In this document: positions 29,949 through 35,877 of the stretch, one piece after another
Layout of the letters: each line of letters opens with the position of its first letter
Position numbering within the stretch: position 1 is the stretch's first letter
Assembly (NCBI GenBank): GCA_945876965.1
Contig: CAMCQG010000011.1
Location: forward strand, 1-35,877
DNA from: Rickettsia typhi
GTDB taxonomy: Bacteria > Pseudomonadota > Alphaproteobacteria > Rickettsiales > Deianiraeaceae
DNA length: 35,877 nt
Reading direction: 5' to 3'
Made by a program: the position numbers and the translations under genes
The notes under the pieces: generated by a model
The model's input: the letters and a program-made list of their open reading frames with translations, nothing else
Told to the model about the DNA's origin: nothing
Databases searched by the model: none

Positions 29949-31313
29949 TTATAAAATAAACATTTTTGGATTATTACCCATATTATCAAATAATGTTTTA
30001 CATTGCTCTCTAACAAATTTATTATCAATTATAATTTTTATTTTTTTTGCATCATTTTTTGTTCCAAAACTAAGCTCTTCAACTGTTTTTTCAATAATTG
30101 TATGCAATCTACGAGCACCAGTATTTTCGAATGCACTATTAAGTTCAACAGCGATTTTTGCCATTTCTTTTAAGCCAGATTCTTCAAAAACAATATCAAG
30201 GTTATCAACTGCTAATAATTCGGAATATTGCCTTGTGATGTTATATGTTGGCACAGTTAAAATCTTAAAGAAATCGTCTTCTGTCAAAGCTTTTAATGAA
30301 ACTCTAATTGGCAAACGCCCTTGTAATTCTGGCAATAAATCTCCAACTTTTACCGCATAAAATGCACCAGATGCAATAAATAAAATATGATCAGTTTTTA
30401 CCGAACCATATTTAGTTTGCACAACCGTTCCTTCAATCAACGGCAATAAATCGCGTTGCACACCCTCACGAGAAACTTCTCCACGAGATCCACTATTTGC
30501 TGTGCTAATAATTTTATCAATTTCGTCAATAAAAACTATTCCATCGCTTTCGACCCAATTAACAGTTTCAAGTCCAATTTTATTTTCATCTAATCCTTTT
30601 GAGGCCTCATCTTCAATCAAAATTTCCATAGCTTCTTTAACGCTAACAACTTTGGTTTTTTTATCGCCACCAGTTATCTTTGAAAAGATATCACCAAGTG
30701 GCATCATGCCAACAACGGCTCCATTACCCGGCATATCAAAGTTAAAACCCCCACCATTTGAAGCAGAATCATTTACTTCTATTTCAATTTCTGTATCATC
30801 CAACTCTCCGCTTCTAAGTTTTTTCAAAAAAGAATCATATGTTTCTTTTGATGCACCTTTACCTATAATTGCTTCTAAAACAATTTTTTCGGCAATTTTT
30901 TTAGCACCTTCCGACATTGCAACTTTATATTTATTACGAATTATTTGAAAAGCCTTATCAGACAAATCTCTAATAATAGATTCAACATCGCGACCAACAT
31001 AACCTATCTCAGTAAATTTAGTAGCCTCGACTTTTAAAAATGGAGCATCTTGCATTTCTGCCACTCTTTTGACAATTTCTGTTTTTCCAACACCTGTTGG
31101 TCCAACCAAAAGAACATTTTTTGGCATAATTTCTTTACGCAAATTTTCATCTTTTATCGCCATTCTACGATATCTATTACGAAGAGATATTGCAACAGCG
31201 CGTTTTGCGTCTTGTTGACCAACAACATATTCATCAAGTTTAGCAACAATTTCTGAAGGTTGCAAATTAGATAAAATAAGAACTTTTTTTTTAGTTTTCA
31301 AAGCAGTAGACAT
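29949..31313 (-). CDS. hslU: HslUV protease ATPase subunit HslU
   Basis: HslU is the AAA+ unfoldase that feeds proteins into the HslV peptidase. I chose the ATG at 31313 (454 residues); an in-frame TTG two codons upstream is less likely. Walker A GPTGVGKT lies at 71-78, the pore loop GYVG at 104-107, and Walker B VFIDEIDKI downstream; the I domain (about 110-230) contains the Gly-rich stretch NGGGFNFDMPGNG. The sensor region ARRLHTIIEKTVEELSF is conserved. The protein ends in FIL, the C-terminal tail known to dock into and activate HslV, so an HslV partner is expected elsewhere. hslV normally sits directly upstream of hslU but here the upstream neighbour is a Bax-inhibitor-like gene. Confidence 0.96.
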   Translation of the reverse strand: MSTALKTKKKVLILSNLQPSEIVAKLDEYVVGQQDAKRAVAISLRNRYRRMAIKDENLRKEIMPKNVLLVGPTGVGKTEIVKRVAEMQDAPFLKVEATKFTEIGYVGRDVESIIRDLSDKAFQIIRNKYKVAMSEGAKKIAEKIVLEAIIGKGASKETYDSFLKKLRSGELDDTEIEIEVNDSASNGGGFNFDMPGNGAVVGMMPLGDIFSKITGGDKKTKVVSVKEAMEILIEDEASKGLDENKIGLETVNWVESDGIVFIDEIDKIISTANSGSRGEVSREGVQRDLLPLIEGTVVQTKYGSVKTDHILFIASGAFYAVKVGDLLPELQGRLPIRVSLKALTEDDFFKILTVPTYNITRQYSELLAVDNLDIVFEESGLKEMAKIAVELNSAFENTGARRLHTIIEKTVEELSFGTKNDAKKIKIIIDNKFVREQCKTLFDNMGNNPKMFIL

Positions 31314-31343
31314 AAACAAAATATAAAATAATAATCGTGCTAA

Positions 31344-32063
31344 TTAATCACGAGTTGCCCTTAAAAGATACAATAAATTAACAAATATATTAATAAAATC
31401 CATATACAATTGCAATGCACCAAACAAAGACATTTTTGCAATTTCGCTCTCAGAATAACGACCACTCATTTGATAATAAGCATTTTTTAATTTTTGAGTA
31501 TCATATGCGGTAAGCAAAGCAAAAGCAATTACCGATACAAATGAAATAAAGAATTGCATAGCTGAGCTGTGCAGAAAAATATTAATAAAAGATGCGATAA
31601 TCAAACCCCAAACAACCATAATCACTGTTGAAGCCATTGATGATAAATCTTTACCAGTTGTATAACCATAAAAACTCATTCCGCCAAACATTCCAGCAGT
31701 TGCAAAAAATGCACGAGTAATCTCGGCACCACTAAACATCAAAGCAAGAGATGATAACGAAAGACCCATTAAGGCAGCAAACCCAAAAAATAAATTACGA
31801 GCCTTTACAAAATCGATAGATTGCAATTTAACGCTCATATACATTACCAAAAAGAAAGGTGCAAATGATACCAAAATACCAACTGGCGAACGCATAATAG
31901 CTAGTGTAATTCCTGTTTTTAAAGCAACAAATGCAACCAATGCACTTATCCCTAATGCCAATGACATAAAATTATAAATACCAAGCATATACTTGCGTAA
32001 ATCTTCGTTAAAAGATGTTACAACTCTTCTGCCTGTTGCAGCCTGTGAAAAAAATGATTGCAT
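31344..32063 (-). CDS. Bax inhibitor-1/YccA family membrane protein
   Basis: The 239-residue protein has seven hydrophobic segments and belongs to the BI-1 (UPF0005, TMBIM) family of pH-sensitive calcium-leak channels; bacterial members include YbhL, YccA and BsYetJ. A soluble N-terminus (about 1-27) precedes the first segment. The family's conserved aspartate-containing motif reads FALLTAYDTQKLK, and the final segment GALQLYMDFINIFVNLLYLLR is characteristic of alphaproteobacterial members. YccA interacts with the FtsH protease in E. coli, so the nearness of hslU (30 bases downstream) might hint at a protein quality-control link, but this is speculation. It follows the IMPase-like gene after 86 AT-rich bases that could hold a promoter. 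Confidence 0.92.
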   Translation of the reverse strand: MQSFFSQAATGRRVVTSFNEDLRKYMLGIYNFMSLALGISALVAFVALKTGITLAIMRSPVGILVSFAPFFLVMYMSVKLQSIDFVKARNLFFGFAALMGLSLSSLALMFSGAEITRAFFATAGMFGGMSFYGYTTGKDLSSMASTVIMVVWGLIIASFINIFLHSSAMQFFISFVSVIAFALLTAYDTQKLKNAYYQMSGRYSESEIAKMSLFGALQLYMDFINIFVNLLYLLRATRD

Positions 32064-32149
32064 AATTTTATAAACTTAATTGTTATAATCTATATATCCT
32101 ATATATAAGATATTTTTATTTTCAATATATAATTAAAATAATTTATCAA

Positions 32150-33049
32150 TTATGATTTTAAAAATTTAATAATATCATCAGATACAGATCTATTTGTAAT
32201 AATAATTATTTTGTGTAAATGTATATCATTAATTGCAACTTCATCGCCATTTTTGTTTAAAATAAAACAACCAGCCTCTTTTGCAATTATAGCTCCTGCA
32301 ATAAAAGTTGTTGCATCTATAAGATTTGCCTCAATTACAATATCTAATTTGCCCGCAGCTAAATAACAAGCTGCCAATTGAGATGGAATACCAGATAGAT
32401 GATTTGCAACAGAAATAGTTATATTTTTTATTTTTGCAGCAATCTTAGCTGTTTCAGGATTTTTTGGATCTTCTTTTATAAAAGATTCTAAACCAGAAAC
32501 AGAAATAGAAGAAGTATATATTTTTGATCTTGTTGACGACATTAATTTGGCACTATTTAAAAATGCACCAAAACCAACAGTTGCAGTATAAAATTTATTA
32601 TTTGGAACATCATAGACTATCGCTTGATTAGGCTCTATTTTATCATCTTTATTAATAAAAATAGCAATTCCTGTGCAATAAATTGGTATAGATCTTGTAA
32701 AATTTATCATTCCATCAAGTGGACTAATCATAAAAATACCAACTTCACTATTACCAATTGTATCAAATTCTGTTGTATCAATAATATTTTTTAATGCAAT
32801 ATTTTGCGATAACCCATTATAAGAGCATACAACACTGCTTGGTAATTTTATTTTATATGCCGCTACAAAATTTGTAATTTTAGCAAGAATTTTTTGCGTA
32901 AATCTACGATATGATGCAGTTGCAAATTGTTCAGAAATATTTGCCCCAGCGGTCTGCAATCTTTCTAGCTCAATAGCATCTCTTATTAAAATGTGGGCTT
33001 CTCCCGAGATAATATCTAAAATATTATCTATATTTTTTTTATTAGACAT
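32150..33049 (-). CDS. Divergent inositol monophosphatase (SuhB-like) family protein
   Basis: The 299-residue protein has the overall fold of the IMPase family. The segment FMISPLDGMINFTRSIPIYC at 106-125 matches the WIIDPLDGTTNF...P motif, and residues about 223-260 match the family's C-terminal SA..L..YVAAGRLD...WDxAAG..I..EAG region, with D245 as the expected metal ligand. However, the first aspartate of DPLDG is serine (S109, AGT codon), and the upstream Glu-Glu motif that binds metal is not evident, so phosphatase activity is doubtful. SuhB of E. coli also has a non-enzymatic role in rRNA transcription antitermination, which could explain retention. It is preceded by a small gene two bases upstream and is longer at the N-terminus than typical. 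Confidence 0.8.
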   Translation of the reverse strand: MSNKKNIDNILDIISGEAHILIRDAIELERLQTAGANISEQFATASYRRFTQKILAKITNFVAAYKIKLPSSVVCSYNGLSQNIALKNIIDTTEFDTIGNSEVGIFMISPLDGMINFTRSIPIYCTGIAIFINKDDKIEPNQAIVYDVPNNKFYTATVGFGAFLNSAKLMSSTRSKIYTSSISVSGLESFIKEDPKNPETAKIAAKIKNITISVANHLSGIPSQLAACYLAAGKLDIVIEANLIDATTFIAGAIIAKEAGCFILNKNGDEVAINDIHLHKIIIITNRSVSDDIIKFLKS

Positions 33050-33051
33050 AT

Positions 33052-33294
33052 TTAAAATTGTTCATCAGTGTCTGAAAGCTTTTTTAATCTACGCTTCATA
33101 ATTTTATGACCCGCAAGTCTTATATCTTTAATATCTCCAGCTTGGTCGTTAGTTAAAATGCCTTGTGCCAATAATTCTTTTGTCAAATCGTTAGCTTTTT
33201 TATTAATTTTATCTAACATTTGCATAAGTTGATTAGTTTGGTTTATATCATTATTATGGATTTGCACAACACTATTACCCTCCATTATAGACAT
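33052..33294 (-). CDS. Small hypothetical protein, cotranscribed with the IMPase-like gene
   Basis: This 80-residue protein is unrecognised. It has a polar N-terminus (about 1-18), an amphipathic helix with regularly spaced Leu, Ile and Met (about 20-45) and a basic C-terminal helix (HKIMKRRLKKLSDTDEQF). No membrane segment or signal is seen. The gap to the next gene is only two bases, and the ATG at 33294 (or one at 33285, three codons later) follows AT-rich sequence shared with divergent murB. Gene reality is supported by position and by the absence of a competing frame. A nucleic-acid-binding role would fit the basic tail but is only a guess. Confidence 0.7.
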   Translation of the reverse strand: MSIMEGNSVVQIHNNDINQTNQLMQMLDKINKKANDLTKELLAQGILTNDQAGDIKDIRLAGHKIMKRRLKKLSDTDEQF

Positions 33295-33362
33295 ATAAAA
33301 ACCCCTTTACTTTTAAAAACTACACAATATGTAATAACAGTAATTTTATTAGTCAATAAAAA

Positions 33363-34259
33363 ATGAAAATTATTTTACCTTTTTTTAACGACAGCACAAT
33401 TTATAGGTTTAATGTAGACTCATCAAAGTTCACTTGGTTTCAAACAGGAGGCGTTATTGATACGATTTTTCGCCCAAAAAGTGTTGCAGATTTAACATAT
33501 TTTTTGCAAAATTTTGCAGATAAATCAATGATAAAAATATTAGGAGCCTGTTCAAATGTTATCATTAGAGACGGCGGTTTTAGAGGTGTTGCAATAAGAT
33601 TAGGTGGTGGTTTTAATTATATAAACAAAGTTGATGACACAACAATCCAAGTTGGCGGAAGCACACTTGACTTAAATATTGCCAATTTTGCAATGGAAAA
33701 CGGCATCGGCGGATTAGAATTTTTAGCATCAATCCCCGGAAGTTTAGGTGGCAATATAAAAATGAATGCAGGCTGTTATGGGTCTGATTTATCTAGCATT
33801 TTAGTTGAATATGAATGTGTTGATATGAATGGTAAAATACATATTTTTAAACGAGAAAATATAGATTTTACTTATAGAAATAATCCAAAAGCTGATGGAT
33901 TTATTTTTACAAAAGCAACATTACAAGGTTTTATTGATACAAAAGAAAATATTGCTAAAAAAATGAAAGAAATCAAAGAAAAACGCGAGCTATCACAGCC
34001 AGTTAAGAGTAACACAGGAGGAAGCACTTTTGTTAATCCCAAAGGGCAACAAGCTTGGCAACTTATAGAATCTTGTGGTTTTAGAGGTATAAAACTAGGT
34101 GGAGCACAGGTTTCTGAGCAACATTGTAATTTTTTATTAAACATCAAAAATGCAACAAGCCTAGAAATTGAAAGCCTTGGCGAAGTTATTAGAGCGACAG
34201 TTCTAAAAAAACACAACATTGAAATGCAATGGGAAATTGAGCGTTTTGGATCTTTTTAG
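33363..34259 (+). CDS. murB: UDP-N-acetylenolpyruvoylglucosamine reductase
   Basis: MurB reduces UDP-GlcNAc-enolpyruvate to UDP-MurNAc using NADPH and FAD, a committed step of peptidoglycan synthesis. The 298-residue protein has the FAD-binding domain (ILGACSNVIIRDGGFRGVAI at about 59-78; GGLEFLASIPGSLGGNIKMNAG at 116-137) and the substrate domain. S221 in GGSTFVNP is the proton-donor serine, and E291 in QWEIERF the conserved glutamate. GGAQVSEQHCNFLLN at 246-260 is characteristic. murB is usually in the mur-fts cluster next to murC and ddl; here it stands alone, divergent from the small hypothetical. Together with glmU it shows that the organism makes peptidoglycan precursors. Confidence 0.96.
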   Translation: MKIILPFFNDSTIYRFNVDSSKFTWFQTGGVIDTIFRPKSVADLTYFLQNFADKSMIKILGACSNVIIRDGGFRGVAIRLGGGFNYINKVDDTTIQVGGSTLDLNIANFAMENGIGGLEFLASIPGSLGGNIKMNAGCYGSDLSSILVEYECVDMNGKIHIFKRENIDFTYRNNPKADGFIFTKATLQGFIDTKENIAKKMKEIKEKRELSQPVKSNTGGSTFVNPKGQQAWQLIESCGFRGIKLGGAQVSEQHCNFLLNIKNATSLEIESLGEVIRATVLKKHNIEMQWEIERFGSF

Positions 34260-34269
34260 GGATCCAAAA
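34244..34269. terminator. Hairpin at the murB 3' end
   Basis: TTTTGGATC (34244-34252) pairs perfectly with GATCCAAAA (34261-34269) across an eight-base loop. It overlaps the murB stop and lies between murB and the convergent gene ending at 34290. A clear T-run after the stem is lacking, so termination is only suggested. Confidence 0.4.
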
Positions 34270-34289
34270 TACAAATTATTTCTTATAAT

Positions 34290-35877
34290 TTAAAAACGCG
34301 TTATTGTGTCATCATTTCCTGTTTTTCTTAATCTAGCCCTACCTGCCTCTAATGCTTGTGCTGTTAATAATAAACTAGGTGGCTGTAAAGTATTGTTTGC
34401 CGAAGAAGATTGTTTATTACCCGTAAAATTTGATTGTGGGTTATTCGCGTTATTATGAACAACCATATTTATAAAACTTTTTCTTTCACCTGCCGGTTTT
34501 AATCCTGTTATGGTATTGCTTAACGCTTCAGGGGTCACCTCAAGCTTTGATTGTGAGCCAGCTTTTGCCGAAGAAATATTAGGAAGAGAAATTGTTTTCT
34601 GTTGTTTAGATAAAGTAGTAGATATTTTTTGGTTACCTTGATTAACCACTAAAAAGTCAGGCATTGGCGGTGGAGGCGGTGGTGTTGTTTTGGATTCTGC
34701 CGGCATTGAGTTTGTTTTATAATTATTAACGACATTGATAAAGCTTGGTCTTGGTTCTTTGCTAGGAGAGGTTCCCTTATTATTAGGTTGTTTTGGTTGA
34801 AACAACTCCTTTATAGCATCTTGTGTTGCTTTAAAATTAGCAGAAACAGTATTTTTTTGTTCATTAACAGGAGTTTCTGTGGATGATAGAGCATTAAGTA
34901 AATCTAACTTATTTTTATCGCTTTCCGCAATATATCTATCTATTGGTTCATTATTGGTAGCTAAATCATTATTTTTCTGATTAGCACCTTTTGTATTATC
35001 ACTTATTGTCTCATCTTTTACTGGCAATATTTTACCTATCAAGGATTCATCAAGGGCAGGATCAAAGGTTACTATTTTAGTTATTTTTACTTGCGAAGAA
35101 TCTTTTTCATTGGGTTTTTTTAGAATAGATAGATTTATTTCTTCATAAATATGTTCACCTTCATCTCCATTATTATTTCTTGATGGTATAGCAGGAGACA
35201 TTCTAGACAGAATGCTATTCTGCTGCTGTGTATTAAAATTTGCTAAACCTTTTGTAACAGGTCCACCTAAATTATGTTCTCTGGTTTCTATGGTTTTTAA
35301 TAAGCCATCTTTGGCCCCTTTTGTCTTTGGATTTTTAGTAAACGCTCCATCTTTGATAGGTGTTTGTTCTGGATTAGCATCCTTTACTGGTAGTGGCATT
35401 ACATAATCACTTTCTTGGTATTCTTCGATTTCGAACGAACGATGATTAGGTTTGAAATCAGTCCCAGATTCTGTTAAGCTTTTGCTTCCTGGTAAACTAA
35501 GAAGAAGATTTGTATTTAATAGATTTTTTTTATTCAGATCACTTATAATTTTCATTGCTTCATTATGCTGTATCTTGTTATCCAATTTCTCATTAATGTT
35601 TTGCAATCTGTCGATTATATATAATAGCTCCTGATCTTCATTTTGGGATGATTTTCTTATCAGTTCTATTAATTTATCTGTCTGTTCGTCACTAATATCT
35701 GTTGCGGACTTTAAATAACATATGTAATCAACAATAGGCAAACTTCTTTTTTCAATTGCAAGCTTAACTAATTCAAATTTTTGATCTGCAGTTATAATTG
35801 TGTCTGATCTTAAAGCAGAATCAAGCACAATCTGATTTGATCCTTTAATTGCATTTGTTATACTTTGAAAAAAAGCA
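34290..35877 (-). CDS. Large disordered protein with EPIYA-like and polyproline motifs (5' end beyond window)
   Basis: The frame is open from 35877 at the window edge to the stop at 34290, so the true start lies outside; the first internal start-type codon is a GTG at 35828. Numbering from there (512 residues), the first ~110 are helical and charged, the rest mostly disordered and Asn/Ser/Lys/Pro-rich. Notable are EHIYEEI at 225-231, which fits the E-x-I-Y-x-x-I form of EPIYA-like tyrosine-phosphorylation motifs found in host-targeted effectors; SDYVMPLP at 140-147; a polyproline tract TTPPPPPPMPDF at 381-392; and SFINVV (362-367) and SFINMV (451-456), a repeated motif each preceded by basic residues. 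The C-terminus is basic, then ends DDTITRF. No signal peptide is visible. This combination suggests a protein secreted into host cells, but no homologue is recognised and the role is inference. Confidence 0.75.
   Translation of the reverse strand, partial: AFFQSITNAIKGSNQIVLDSALRSDTIITADQKFELVKLAIEKRSLPIVDYICYLKSATDISDEQTDKLIELIRKSSQNEDQELLYIIDRLQNINEKLDNKIQHNEAMKIISDLNKKNLLNTNLLLSLPGSKSLTESGTDFKPNHRSFEIEEYQESDYVMPLPVKDANPEQTPIKDGAFTKNPKTKGAKDGLLKTIETREHNLGGPVTKGLANFNTQQQNSILSRMSPAIPSRNNNGDEGEHIYEEINLSILKKPNEKDSSQVKITKIVTFDPALDESLIGKILPVKDETISDNTKGANQKNNDLATNNEPIDRYIAESDKNKLDLLNALSSTETPVNEQKNTVSANFKATQDAIKELFQPKQPNNKGTSPSKEPRPSFINVVNNYKTNSMPAESKTTPPPPPPMPDFLVVNQGNQKISTTLSKQQKTISLPNISSAKAGSQSKLEVTPEALSNTITGLKPAGERKSFINMVVHNNANNPQSNFTGNKQSSSANNTLQPPSLLLTAQALEAGRARLRKTGNDDTITRF

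Noticed and set aside
30502..30948. A plus-strand open frame opposite hslU (148 codons)
   Set aside because: Antisense shadow of hslU. The protein is low-complexity Ser/Ile/Pro and has no motif.
34290..34400. Possible WH2 actin-binding motif (LLLTAQALEAGRARLRKT) at the C-terminus of the effector-like protein
   Set aside because: The spacing of the Leu-Leu pair and of the basic end does not fit the WH2 consensus, so actin binding is not claimed.

Overview
The window is strongly AT-rich and gene-dense, with genes packed head to tail. Many neighbours overlap by 1, 4 or 8 bases, and Shine-Dalgarno sequences are weak or absent. The gene set is that of a Gram-negative alphaproteobacterium with a reduced genome: lipid A synthesis (lpxD, lpxK), outer-membrane assembly (bamD, lptF, lepB), peptidoglycan precursors (glmU, murB), System I cytochrome c maturation (ccmF, ccmC), a Rieske protein, flavin-dependent ThyX and a rickettsia-like citrate synthase. 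The best inference is a host-associated member of Rickettsiales or a similar lineage. No rRNA or species marker is present, so this stays an inference. The standard genetic code fits, with TAA, TAG and TGA all used as stops.

Layout. (1) 95-9524: the Rieske gene petA faces left. To its right lies a plus-strand run: lpxD, tRNA-Gln(UUG), ccmF, a ChbG/HpnK-type deacetylase, a small membrane protein, hemF, secF, a znuA-like metal-binding lipoprotein or periplasmic protein, ccmC and a putative outer-membrane beta-barrel. petA, ccmF, hemF and ccmC together serve haem and cytochrome c metabolism. (2) 9528-9637: a GC-rich nested palindromic repeat between convergent genes. (3) 9636-21611: a long minus-strand block, in transcription order typA, pyrH, a SPOR lipoprotein, lpxK, a short-chain dehydrogenase, a putative restriction-modification pair, glmU, ridA, rpiB, thyX, phrB and a pentapeptide-repeat membrane protein. 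(4) 21755-23053: gltA on the plus strand. (5) 23057-27087: an accessory island holding a large Thr-rich single-pass membrane protein whose reading frame appears broken by two in-frame stops, a prepilin-like protein and a Gln/Ala-rich protein. (6) 27246-34259: housekeeping genes again: bamD, lptF, lepB, hslU, a Bax-inhibitor-1 family protein, a divergent inositol-monophosphatase homologue, a small hypothetical and murB. (7) 34290 to the right edge: the 3' part of a large disordered protein with an EPIYA-like motif (EHIYEEI), a polyproline tract and repeated SFIN[VM]V motifs, which makes it a candidate secreted effector.

The most noteworthy items are the effector-like gene at the right edge, the broken mucin-like gene with tandem repeats, the Gln/Ala-rich protein with a palindrome and promoter upstream, the palindromic repeat element at 9528-9637, the restriction-modification pair spliced into the glmU transcription unit by 8-base overlaps, and several enzyme homologues that have lost a canonical catalytic residue (the IMPase-like protein and the short-chain dehydrogenase). 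No stretch longer than 300 bases lacks a gene or an open frame. Positions 1-94 hold only AT-rich sequence downstream of petA.
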